A stretch of 64,000 nucleotides of DNA from Negativicutes bacterium (GTDB lineage Bacteria; Bacillota_C; Negativicutes; Sporomusales_B; JARLHX01). A model generated the notes under the pieces. It was not told the DNA's origin. It searched no databases and was given only the letters and a program-made list of their open reading frames with translations. Positions within the stretch are counted from its first letter, which is position 1; every line of letters begins with the position of its first letter. This document shows positions 8,890 to 16,417 of the stretch, one piece after another. Where the stretch lies: positions 1-64,000 of the forward strand of contig JARLHX010000407.1 in assembly GCA_031292035.1 (NCBI GenBank). The letters are read 5' to 3'. The translations under genes were made by a program, and so were the position numbers.

Positions 8890-9162
8890 ATGGTCAAGAA
8901 GGGCCGGTTGAAGGTGGTCAGTGATTCCAAAAGCGAGGTAGTCCGAATGACATTCAAAATAGACCCTGCGGATGCATTAAGCGCCTTTGAACGGATATAT
9001 GAACAACCAGGCGGGTCTGTTTTGATGAAACTTGTCTATGTCTATGTGTCAACTCATGCACCTGGAGCAAATATAGAACAACTAGAGGTCGACCAGGGGC
9101 GTAGCCTTGCACACTATCTAATCAGCTTCGACAAAAGTGGATGCGTGAATAAGACGCGATAA
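8890..9162 (+). CDS. Small conserved-looking ORF at the end of the Tn7-like operon
   Basis: A 90-residue ORF, 15 bp after tnsC on the same strand, with no strong ribosome-binding site. It has a basic N-terminus, a middle with mixed alpha/beta character (FKIDPADALSAFERIYEQPG) and no cysteines until the very end. I do not recognise a family. Its position at the promoter-distal end of the transposition operon, before a strong terminator, suggests that it belongs to the element, perhaps as a regulator or accessory factor. It may also be a chance ORF. Confidence 0.45.
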   Translation: MVKKGRLKVVSDSKSEVVRMTFKIDPADALSAFERIYEQPGGSVLMKLVYVYVSTHAPGANIEQLEVDQGRSLAHYLISFDKSGCVNKTR

Positions 9163-9204
9163 TCGAGTTTTATTACTAAAGTGATGGTGTTAAGAATTCA
9201 GGAA

Positions 9205-9240
9205 AAGCCAAGTGCAACCTTAAACGGTTGCACTTGGCTT
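9205..9240 (+). terminator. Strong hairpin terminator closing the transposition operon
   Basis: AAGCCAAGTGCAACC (9205-9219) pairs perfectly with GGTTGCACTTGGCTT (9226-9240) around a 6-nt loop. A TTTTTTT tract follows further on, at about 9257-9263. Confidence 0.8.
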
Positions 9241-9248
9241 TCAAATTA

Positions 9249-9830
9249 ACGTAAGGTTTTTTTATTATACACCCCTAGTGAAAAAAGATTAACTATTATA
9301 TGGACTGCGCTGGGGGAAAAGAAGATTATTGATCATTCACCCCATGCTTGTTCCCTAGAGTATAGTCAGGCGTTTCTGCTCTCGGACGAAAAGATAGAAT
9401 CTTCGACACCTGTTTGGAAAGAGACTGAATGAAAAGCGCCCTCAGCTAAGGGCGTGCGTTTATGGATTTGCTGCCTCGTTAACCGGGAGAGAACGGCTGA
9501 CGAGGTGTGCCCTTCTTGCATAAGTATGCAAAACAAGGCGTGATTATCGCTGCTTTTTTCGGCAACGTTATGCTGCTCTTTTCTACTTTCGGCAATATTG
9601 TGGTTCATTTTGCCCCAGTCGGTGAAAGCAGGAAACCCAGTTCTAAGGGCTTCTTCCGGCAATATTATGCTTCTATGAGCGGCAATATTATAGGTGAAGT
9701 AGCACCCGCGTAGTACGCGGTTTTTTTGTTGTTTGCAGCTTTGTGAGGGCGCGGGTACCTCCACCAGATTGTCGGAAACAAGGAAGAAAAGAGCAACTGT
9801 CAATAATTATTCGCACATTTGAATAGGCGG
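9249..9830. other. Structured non-coding stretch between the Tn7-like module and the next gene
   Basis: No gene that I trust. It holds hairpin-forming segments: CGCCCT/AGGGCG near 9437-9455, CCTCGT/ACGAGG near 9474-9507, and TTGCATA-AG-TATGCAA near 9518-9533. It also holds the CGGCAATATTATG repeats listed separately and a CCTCCACCA motif (9758-9766). A long reverse frame spans 9366-9803, but its sequence follows the repeats and it is treated as non-coding. The stretch is a candidate for one end of the Tn7-like element. Confidence 0.5.
9560..9694 (+). repeat. Four direct copies of a CGGCAATATTATG-type repeat
   Basis: Copies begin at 9560 (CGGCAACGTTATG), 9590 (CGGCAATATTGTG), 9657 (CGGCAATATTATG) and 9680 (CGGCAATATTATA). 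Most follow TTC or TTTC. Spacings are 30, 67 and 23 bp. Short direct repeats in this range resemble TnsB-binding arrays at Tn7-like ends, but no matching inverted array was found left of tniQ1. Confidence 0.5.
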
Positions 9831-10973
9831 CTAAAACTTCACTCCATAGAACGCGCCAAGGCGGTAATTTTCAATTAAATACTTCATGTTAGTATAAACA
9901 GCGGCAATATCGCTGGTCGGCGCATTTTGCGCCGCCTTTCCGGCATTGTTAAGAATATAACTGTTCGGGGCAAGTTCAAAACTCTTAAATGTTGAAATAA
10001 CATTGTTTAAAGTTGACAAAGATAAATTTGATGAATCTGTATCATTGGTTCCACGGTTCATCGCCGAAAGCAATTTTGAAACATCAGCTGAGTCTTTAGG
10101 GTCATATTGGTTGTCATTTATATAACTAATTCCTTTTTCAACCAGCTTTGCCGCACTGAAAACTATATTTGTGGCAGTTTTATAAGCCGAATTGTCATAG
10201 GTGAAAGGATCGGCCTTGGCAATACTCCCGTCCCCATACATCCAGTTATAGCTCTTGCTGTTTGTCATATCAGCCCCAAATCTATTAAGCGAGGTTCCAA
10301 CCGCCCAACTGAGAGAATTCTCGAGCTGTTGAATTTTTAAATTCGCATCAGGTGAATTGCTATTTGATATACTGTCTTTCAGTTCGGCATATTTGCTTAG
10401 GGCATTTTGCAGGACATTATCTCCCAAACGCAAATCCCCTTTTGAATCCTTTAATATAGCATTAAATTGCGTTACATAGTCCTCATTGATTACCCCTGCA
10501 TTGACATAATCGTTTTGAGTTGCAGCTTGACAGGGATTTTGAATTTCATCGTAACTCAGTGCCTTGAAATTGACCGGCTGTGAAAGACTCGTGCCATTGC
10601 CAAAATACCCAAATGTAGTGGGCATCGCAGTAACAGACATCGTTGGAGAATATTGTTGCGCGCACCACGCAGTATAGTCAGGATCATCCGTCGGCGCTGC
10701 AGGAAGATTAGAAGTATCGAATAGTTTTAGACCGGCTTGGCTTATTTCCACCGCATCTGCGTTCATAGGTATAAAGGGTTTACAAAGTGTAATGGTACTT
10801 TCTAAATTCAAATTGTTTACCGCCACAGGGTTTTGATTTGCTTGCTTTGCTTTGGATTCTCGGTATTCCTGGTACAAAATTTTAGCTTTATCACTCGATT
10901 GAATCTGAGGATTAACACTTGCATCGGAAAGGCGGTTATACAAAGCAATATTATAATTACTATTAATATTCAT
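9831..10973 (-). CDS. Hypothetical protein
   Basis: A 380-residue protein with no signal peptide and no membrane segment. It is rich in Asn, Ser, Asp and Ala, with an N-terminus reading MNINSNYNIALYN and a DAVEISQAGLKLFD block around residue 70. Such Asn/Ser-rich composition and VEIS-type motifs occur in flagellum-associated and cell-surface proteins, but I do not recognise a family. The start is set at the ATG at 10973-10971, which has GGGAGG 7 bp upstream; an in-frame ATG five codons earlier lacks one. It stands alone, facing the Tn7-like module, and could be cargo of the element or an ordinary gene. Confidence 0.75.
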   Translation of the reverse strand: MNINSNYNIALYNRLSDASVNPQIQSSDKAKILYQEYRESKAKQANQNPVAVNNLNLESTITLCKPFIPMNADAVEISQAGLKLFDTSNLPAAPTDDPDYTAWCAQQYSPTMSVTAMPTTFGYFGNGTSLSQPVNFKALSYDEIQNPCQAATQNDYVNAGVINEDYVTQFNAILKDSKGDLRLGDNVLQNALSKYAELKDSISNSNSPDANLKIQQLENSLSWAVGTSLNRFGADMTNSKSYNWMYGDGSIAKADPFTYDNSAYKTATNIVFSAAKLVEKGISYINDNQYDPKDSADVSKLLSAMNRGTNDTDSSNLSLSTLNNVISTFKSFELAPNSYILNNAGKAAQNAPTSDIAAVYTNMKYLIENYRLGAFYGVKF

Positions 10974-11297
10974 TCCAAATCCTCCCATAGATCATATGTC
11001 TTAATATCGGGCAAAAACGCCGTAAACTTAAGTGTAGATACAATGGGGACTGTTTCGATGACACGCGAATGAGTGGATTTGCAAGGTCACGGATCGCCTC
11101 CACCATCCAAATCCGAAATACCTGGGAACCCGTGGGACGGGGACACTATAAGTGTCCTTTTCGACATTAATAGGGTTCAGGAAATGTCTGCGAATAAAGA
11201 AAAAGCTCTATTTATAATTAGAGCTTTTTTTCTTTCGCCGTTGACTAACTTTCACAAGGGTTTCATTAACTGCGATTATGTAAATTCCAATCGGTGA
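10974..11297. other. Intergenic region upstream of the hypothetical gene
   Basis: No gene. It contains a CCTCCACCA motif (11097-11105), a GACACT/AGTGTC hairpin near 11142-11156 and a terminator-like hairpin at 11201-11231. The promoter of the leftward hypothetical gene should lie at its left edge. Confidence 0.5.
11201..11231 (+). terminator. Rho-independent terminator-like hairpin
   Basis: AAAAGCTCTA (11201-11210) pairs with TAGAGCTTTT (11219-11228) and a T run follows. No intact rightward gene precedes it. Confidence 0.65.
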
Positions 11298-11714
11298 ATG
11301 AGTCCATCAAAGGCATCGTGCATCTCTTTTTTTGTCTTCAGGATTATTATTGCAAGTCTAAATAAACATGGGGTCGCCTCATCAAATTTTGAAAATATAA
11401 AAGTTGCCCTGGCTACATTATGGGACTTCGTTGGAAACCGTGCTTAAATGCAAACGATTGTTATTCCCGTCTTAGGGTCCGGCTTCTCTAAGGTCGAAGT
11501 GCCAAGAGAAATTATAAAGGAAATAATTAAATCATTTACTGCAGCCTCCTTATCTAAGAAATTTACCGAGAAACTTACAATAGTCATTCATCCAGAGGAT
11601 TATATTAACTTTGATATGAACATTTCCGAAATTCACGAATTCCTAAAATATCAATGCAAATATATAGGATCTCTGTTATGGTTAAACGGCCAATCCCACC
11701 AGTTAACAAGATAA
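11298..11714 (+). pseudogene. Broken macro-domain-like (DUF6430-type) protein gene, C-terminal half
   Basis: A frame from ATG 11298 reads through VALATLWDFVGNRA, hits an in-frame TAA at 11445-11447 and continues as MQTIVIPVLGSGFSKVEVPR and IIKEIIKSFTAASL. The pairing of a LWDFVGNR segment with IPVLGSGFS is characteristic of the C-terminal part of macro-like domains annotated as DUF6430, found in some NAD/ADP-ribose-related and defence proteins. The N-terminal half is missing and the stop splits the rest, so this is a decayed gene. Neither strand offers a replacement start that would restore a full domain. It may be fossil cargo of the neighbouring mobile element. Confidence 0.6.
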
Positions 11715-11992
11715 GTTGCGTTTCGATCAGGTCAAGGTCAATAAGTGAAATTTTATCCCTTCTAAAAACTCAAAGGGGAAACTATAGAGGAGTTACATGA
11801 TTGCCATAGAAATTAACATATATTACAAATTATGGAATTTAGAGTGGCGCGGAACTGGGAATGCGGCCATAAACAAGTCGCACTTATGACTAATTAAACA
11901 GGTGGCTTTGTTGCCTAGGAGAAGTTTAGGATGACTCTAATAATTCAGCATAGTGTAGCTGGAAATTGAGAATTTACGACTTTATAATATAC
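11715..11992. other. AT-rich gap before selC
   Basis: No gene seen. TATAATAT directly before the tRNA (about 11983-11990) could be the -10 box of the selC promoter. Confidence 0.4.
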
Positions 11993-12089
11993 GGGGGTGG
12001 ATGGGACCTGGTGGTTCCTGCGGTCTTCAAAACCGTCTGTTGGGCGTTAACCCGTCCAAGGTGGGTTCGATTCCTACACACTCCCGCCA
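11993..12089 (+). tRNA. selC: tRNA-Sec (anticodon TCA)
   Basis: A 97-nt tRNA ending in an encoded CCA. The acceptor is 8 bp long (GGGGGTGG with ACACTCCC: one G-U and a mismatch at the last pair). The D arm has a 6-bp stem, GGGACC/GGTTCC, with a 4-nt TGGT loop. The anticodon loop is CTTCAAA, giving TCA. A long variable arm pairs TTGGGCG with CGTCCAA-type bases, and the T arm is GTGGG-TTCGATT-CCTAC. The long acceptor, 6-bp D stem, large variable arm and TCA anticodon are diagnostic of selenocysteine tRNA. It shows that this genome can decode UGA as selenocysteine. Confidence 0.93.
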
Positions 12090-12131
12090 AATTTAAATAG
12101 TCTCAGACGCGATGAGGTGAAGGAGCACCCT

Positions 12132-12524
12132 ATGGCTCTTGAGTTATGGCTTTATTCAATAATTACAAAAGTGGAGACAGTCGCGAAAAAATTTCCTGGC
12201 GGGTTGAAGGCTTATCTAAAAGTGCCAGGAGTATATCATGATGATTTCCTTGTTGCTGACATCCATACCCATATGTATGGTGTTTATACTGCTCTTTCCT
12301 ACTTGTCCAGTTATGGTTTTACTGAAGATGAGTTTGTGATTGTTCGTCCGGATATGGCGCCAAATTATTGCTGGCTGGAAACAAAACGGGAAACAGCCGG
12401 TAACCCGTTGATTTGCTGGCTAAAAGGCACATCGCCAGGAATGGTTATCCGCCCTATGATAAATGAGGAGAAGGAAGGGCAGACTGGCCGGGTTCGACAG
12501 AACAATAAGTTAAGTCTGAATTGA
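12132..12524 (+). CDS. Hypothetical protein next to selC
   Basis: A 130-residue soluble protein starting at ATG 12132, which has AAGGAG 6 bp upstream; an ATG five codons earlier overlaps that site and is less likely. It shows no membrane segment and no clear motif. An ADIHTHMYGVYTALSYLSSYG block in the middle and a WLETKRETAGN segment are its most distinctive parts. I do not recognise the family. It ends close to the start of the sigma-54 activator, so the two could be cotranscribed, but its link to the operon below is unknown. Confidence 0.6.
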   Translation: MALELWLYSIITKVETVAKKFPGGLKAYLKVPGVYHDDFLVADIHTHMYGVYTALSYLSSYGFTEDEFVIVRPDMAPNYCWLETKRETAGNPLICWLKGTSPGMVIRPMINEEKEGQTGRVRQNNKLSLN

Positions 12525-12535
12525 GTGGGGTGTGT

Positions 12536-14281
12536 ATGAAGGACTTTAGACTTTCCGACATTAAAGTGAAAGAGATCATGTCAACCGGGTTTCATACTGT
12601 GCCGCCAGACTTGCAGGCAAGTGAATTGGTTGATTTTTTTTTGAATTCGAATTATACAGAGTCGATTGTCGTTGATGCAAGTGGTATTCTGCGGGGGATA
12701 ATCACCAAGAAACGCCTGATGCTGGATTTTGCCGAAGGGCGACTCAATGCTGATACCTTGGTGAAAGACGTCATGCACAATGATGTTATTATTCTTTCTC
12801 CCGAAAGTGATATCATCGGGGCGCGTAATACCATGCGCAGAGCAGAGGTCGGTCGTTTACCAATTATAGGCGCAAATGGGCAAGTTATCGGACTGCTTAC
12901 GGCGATGCATATTTGCAATGGCTTCGCAAACAAGCTGGAAAATGTGGGAAATAAATTGCAGGTAGTATTGGATACGATTGCGGAAGCGGTCATCGTGATA
13001 GATACTGAGGGTCGTGTTGTTTATTGGAATAGAAGCGCCGAAGAAATCTATGAAATTCCCGCTGATCAGATTTTAGGGGAGATGATTACCAGTTTCTTGC
13101 CTGATGCCTGTTCCCGGGAGGTTCTGACAAGCAAAAAGGCAGCGTACAATCGATATAGCATCATTGGTAATGAAAAGCATATTTTAAAAAATGCCGTCCC
13201 CTTTTTTCAGGGGGAGGAGTTGGGCGGAGTAGTCTGTACTGTTTTAGATATCAGCCCGACAATAAAAATAATGTCCGAACTAAAACGGACGCAGGATAAG
13301 ATGCTGGATATGGAGAGGAAGGTCTCTGTCGGCCGTTCGCCAAAGGATATCATTACGACCTGCAGCTCATATTATCGCGATACCCTTACAAAGGCGAAAC
13401 GAATTGCCGGAACTGACGGGGCGGTATTGATTCTCGGTGAAAGCGGCACAGGCAAAGAGATGTTGGCTCATGCCATACACGATTGGAGTCCACGGAAGGC
13501 GAAAGTATTTGTGCCGATAAATTCCGCCGCCATTCCCGGGAGTTTGTGTGAAAGCGAATTTTTTGGCTATGAGCGCGGGGCATTTACCGGTGCGGCAAAA
13601 TCAGGACAACCGGGAAAGTTCGAGCTTGCGAACGGCGGGACCATTTTTTTGGATGAAATCAGTGAGTTGCCGCTGGAATTGCAGGCAAAACTCTTGCGGG
13701 TGCTGGAAGAAAGGTCTTTTTACCGTATTGGTGGAAAAACACCGATCAACGTCGATGTCCGCATCCTTGCTGCGTGTAATCGGGATTTGGAACAAATGGT
13801 GAGGGAGGGGAAGTTTCGCGAAGATCTCTATTATCGGCTGAATGTTTTCCGGCTAAAGATCCCTTCCCTTCGAGACCGGAAAGAGGATATTCCTGATTTG
13901 CTTTACGGCTTTATGAAGGAGTTTGCTGTCAAATATGAGCGGGAGCTGCCTGAAATCGACAATGAGCTTCTTGAATTGCTTACCAGACATAGCTGGCGCG
14001 GCAATATTCGCGAATTGAAAAATTTCGCCGAGCGGCTAATCGTTTTAGTGGATAATAAATCAAACGTGCTTTCCTTGGAAGATATTCAGGATTTTTTGGA
14101 CCTCGATTATGAATGTGCATGTCCCGTCAGCGGTTCAGGTAATGAGGCTAAACAAGAGAAAGAGTATATCGCCGACTTATTGTTAAAGCATAAACGCAAT
14201 AAAGCCAAAGTGGCTAGACTGATGAAAATTCCTCGCAGTACTTTGTATTATAAGATGCAGAAGCTGAATATTGATCTTTAA
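12536..14281 (+). CDS. Sigma-54-dependent transcriptional activator with CBS pair and PAS sensor
   Basis: A 581-residue enhancer-binding protein. Residues ~8-130 form two CBS domains, which usually bind adenine nucleotides or similar ligands. Residues ~140-245 form a PAS domain. Residues ~275-500 are the AAA+ core with Walker A GESGTGKE, the sigma-54 contact loop GAFTGA and a FLDEIS Walker B. A Fis-type HTH ends the protein (KAKVARLMKIPRSTLYYKM). GTG/ATG choices near the 5' end leave ATG 12536 as most likely (GAGTGGGG upstream). A terminator-like hairpin and a perfect -24/-12 promoter lie just downstream, so its target is almost certainly the CoA-transferase/Hdr operon beginning at 14561. Confidence 0.92.
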   Translation: MKDFRLSDIKVKEIMSTGFHTVPPDLQASELVDFFLNSNYTESIVVDASGILRGIITKKRLMLDFAEGRLNADTLVKDVMHNDVIILSPESDIIGARNTMRRAEVGRLPIIGANGQVIGLLTAMHICNGFANKLENVGNKLQVVLDTIAEAVIVIDTEGRVVYWNRSAEEIYEIPADQILGEMITSFLPDACSREVLTSKKAAYNRYSIIGNEKHILKNAVPFFQGEELGGVVCTVLDISPTIKIMSELKRTQDKMLDMERKVSVGRSPKDIITTCSSYYRDTLTKAKRIAGTDGAVLILGESGTGKEMLAHAIHDWSPRKAKVFVPINSAAIPGSLCESEFFGYERGAFTGAAKSGQPGKFELANGGTIFLDEISELPLELQAKLLRVLEERSFYRIGGKTPINVDVRILAACNRDLEQMVREGKFREDLYYRLNVFRLKIPSLRDRKEDIPDLLYGFMKEFAVKYERELPEIDNELLELLTRHSWRGNIRELKNFAERLIVLVDNKSNVLSLEDIQDFLDLDYECACPVSGSGNEAKQEKEYIADLLLKHKRNKAKVARLMKIPRSTLYYKMQKLNIDL

Positions 14282-14303
14282 AGGGAAAGTGTCAATTGCG
14301 TCG

Positions 14304-14336
14304 ACAGGTGTCAGTCTAACTGACACCTGTTTTGCT
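14304..14336 (+). terminator. Terminator-like palindrome (possibly also an activator site)
   Basis: ACAGGTGTCAG (14304-14314) and CTGACACCTGT (14320-14330) form a perfect 11-bp stem followed by TTTT. It closes the activator gene. It also lies about 50 bp upstream of the -24 element, so a second role as a binding site is possible. Confidence 0.7.
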
Positions 14337-14377
14337 CTTTAAAACGCATCGAAACCCTGTAAATCAAGGTCAACCAG

Positions 14378-14393
14378 TTGGCACAAAAATTGC
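14378..14393 (+). promoter_or_regulatory. Sigma-54 (-24/-12) promoter of the CoA-transferase/Hdr operon
   Basis: TTGGCACAAAAATTGC carries the invariant GG (14380-14381) and GC (14392-14393) with the required 10 bp between them. It lies 170 bp before the first operon gene and 100 bp after the activator gene. Confidence 0.88.
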
Positions 14394-14560
14394 GTCCTAG
14401 TTATCAAGAGAAGTAGCATGCCGGTACTTCAAGCGGTCCGTTTTTACAGTCGTCACTGAGCACAAAAAGAGAGAAGGCATCAAGGCGGCTTAGTCTTTGA
14501 AAGTGAGGTGAACGGAAAACTATTGGTTTCTCTGTTGTAAAAAGCTAAGGAGGGAATTAA

Positions 14561-15562
14561 ATGCAAAACAAACTTATCTCACTTCAGGAAGCGGTGGCGA
14601 AATACACGCGTGACGGTATGGTATATTCCAGTGGGGCATCGCTACCGGTGGGCTCCGATGCTATCGCATTCGGACGGGAAATGGTTCGCCAGGGGAGGAA
14701 GAACATTCATTATCTCGCCCACTGCTGCACCCAGCAAGTTAACCTTTTGTGCGCTGCAGGAGCCGTGGACAAAATAGAAGGCGGATTTTCCGGGTTGGAA
14801 GTGTACGGCTTTGCGAATGGGGTTCGCCGTGCGGTTGAATCTGGCGTGGTTGCGTGGGAGGATTATTCAAATCTTTCCATGTCTCTTCGCTTTATGGGAG
14901 CAGCCCTCAATTGGCCATTTGTACCTGCGACCGTCAACATCGGCAGTGACCAGGAATGGCGCAGTGCCTTCAAACCCGACGAGTATCCCTGCAAGTCTAA
15001 GATTCCCCAAGTGACCGATCCGTTTACCGGTAAGACCTATGGGGCATTATCTGTTGCTAAGCCGGAATTGGCGGTCATTCACGTGACGATGGCCGATGCC
15101 AATGGAAACGGGATCGTTTTAGGGACCCAATGGAATCGGTTTGAGTTGGCGAGAGCCGCAGACAAGGTGATTCTGCAGGCCGATGTTCTTGTGGATACGG
15201 ACTGCATGCGTCAATACCCGAATCTTGTTATCATTCCCGACATCATTGTCGAGGCTGTTGTTCCCTGGAAGCTGGGAGCCTGGCCGGCCTGCTCAGTCGG
15301 TATCTACGACAGTGACCAAGAGCATATGTTCTCGATGAACAAAGCGCTGGGAACCCCGGAGGGGTATGCGGCCTACCGAACAAAATTTATCGACAGTTGG
15401 ACTACCGAAGAAGAATATCTGAACGTAATCGGCCAACCTCAAGTTGACCAATTGTTGAGCGGACCTTCTGCTTTCTTGATGGATCCATATCGAAAGTGGA
15501 TTAAGAGTGACGATGAAATCAAAGATTTGATGAAAAACTCCAAATTTGCTGAGGGGAGGTAG
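14561..15562 (+). CDS. CoA-transferase family I, alpha subunit (alpha1)
   Basis: A 333-residue protein of the family I CoA-transferase alpha type (GctA/IpdA-like). An early SSGASLPVGS loop fits the CoA-binding glycine-rich turn. The conserved core segment reads VAWEDYSNLSMSLRFMGAAL, followed by a WPFVPA stretch and the AVIHVTMADANGNG block typical of alpha subunits. AAGGAGG lies 8 bp before ATG 14561. It is the first gene behind the sigma-54 promoter, and the beta subunit follows directly. Known relatives move CoA between acids (glutaconate/acetate) or hydrolyse ring-opened CoA thioesters. The substrate here is unknown. Confidence 0.88.
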   Translation: MQNKLISLQEAVAKYTRDGMVYSSGASLPVGSDAIAFGREMVRQGRKNIHYLAHCCTQQVNLLCAAGAVDKIEGGFSGLEVYGFANGVRRAVESGVVAWEDYSNLSMSLRFMGAALNWPFVPATVNIGSDQEWRSAFKPDEYPCKSKIPQVTDPFTGKTYGALSVAKPELAVIHVTMADANGNGIVLGTQWNRFELARAADKVILQADVLVDTDCMRQYPNLVIIPDIIVEAVVPWKLGAWPACSVGIYDSDQEHMFSMNKALGTPEGYAAYRTKFIDSWTTEEEYLNVIGQPQVDQLLSGPSAFLMDPYRKWIKSDDEIKDLMKNSKFAEGR

Positions 15563-15563
15563 C

Positions 15564-16349
15564 ATGATGGAATACACAAGACAGGAAATGATGGCTATTG
15601 CCACCGGCCGTGAGGTTAAGGACGGGGAACTTTGCATTTTCGGCGTTGGCCTTAGCATGCTAGCCGGCTATTTTGCTGTAGCTCACCATGCACCTAATGC
15701 CCGGTCCATGACTGAAGGTGGCGTATACGGATCGACACCGGTTGGAGGACTTCCCTGGGGCATAGAATGCAATCGTATATCTTCTAATGCGACCTGCTTC
15801 ACCAATGCGATTGATGCTCTCGGTTATTTAGTGGCATCCGGTAAATGCGATGTCGGCGTAATTGGCGCCGCGCAGATCGACAAGTACGGAAATGTCAATA
15901 CAACGGTTATGCTGGAGAATCCGGATAGTCCGCATTTCGGACCGATCAAGACACGCCTTAACGGCAGCGGCGGGGCAAACGATATCGCCTGTGGCTGTAA
16001 GCGGGTAATCATTATGGCCAATCATGAGAAAAAACGGTTTACCGAGAAGGTGGACTACATTTCTTCGCCTGGATATCTGACAGGCGGAAATGCCAGAGAT
16101 CAGTATAATTTTGTTGGCGGAGGACCTTCTGTCATCATCACAACGCTGGGGATCATGCGTCCCGATCCGGTGACCAAAGAGTTTTATCTTGAATCATATT
16201 TTGCCTTCTCCAGTGTCGAGGAGGTAAAAGAAAATACCGGCTGGGATATTAAGATTTCGCCCAATGTCAAGGTTGCTCCCGAACCAACCGATCGTGAGCT
16301 TGAAGTCTTGCGGTCGGTTGACGTAACCGGCGCTCTGCGGAAGAAATAA
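15564..16349 (+). CDS. CoA-transferase family I, beta subunit (beta1)
   Basis: A 261-residue partner of alpha1. ATG 15564 has GGGGAGG 4 bp upstream and starts 1 bp after the alpha1 stop, so translation is coupled. The segment RSMTEGGVYG puts a glutamate at residue 51, in the place of the catalytic Glu that forms the acyl-glutamyl intermediate in true CoA-transferases (inference from motif position). The middle shows AAQIDKYGNVNT and GSGGANDIACG, typical of beta subunits. With Glu present, alpha1/beta1 is likely a genuine CoA-transferase that activates the organic acid handled by the operon. Confidence 0.87.
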   Translation: MMEYTRQEMMAIATGREVKDGELCIFGVGLSMLAGYFAVAHHAPNARSMTEGGVYGSTPVGGLPWGIECNRISSNATCFTNAIDALGYLVASGKCDVGVIGAAQIDKYGNVNTTVMLENPDSPHFGPIKTRLNGSGGANDIACGCKRVIIMANHEKKRFTEKVDYISSPGYLTGGNARDQYNFVGGGPSVIITTLGIMRPDPVTKEFYLESYFAFSSVEEVKENTGWDIKISPNVKVAPEPTDRELEVLRSVDVTGALRKK

Positions 16350-16358
16350 AACCAGATG

Positions 16359-16390
16359 TCCAGATGCCTTTCGGAAGAAAGGCATCTGGA
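16359..16390 (+). other. Strong intercistronic hairpin
   Basis: TCCAGATGCCTTTC (16359-16372) pairs perfectly with GAAAGGCATCTGGA (16377-16390) around a GGAA tetraloop. No T run follows, so it is more likely an mRNA-processing or stability element between the CoA-transferase and transporter genes than a terminator. Confidence 0.75.
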
Positions 16391-16417
16391 CAAATTGACG
16401 AAGGGAGGCATAGATAC

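Noticed and set aside
9366..9803. 145-codon open frame on the minus strand
   Set aside because: It runs through the CGGCAATATTATG repeats and several palindromes, has repetitive content dictated by them (NIA/NVAEK-type repeats), and has no convincing ribosome-binding site. Treated as non-coding.
14304..14330. Palindrome as a dedicated enhancer site for the CBS-PAS activator
   Set aside because: It is followed by TTTT and sits only about 50 bp from the -24 box, so a terminator is the simpler reading. The enhancer role is mentioned only as a possibility.
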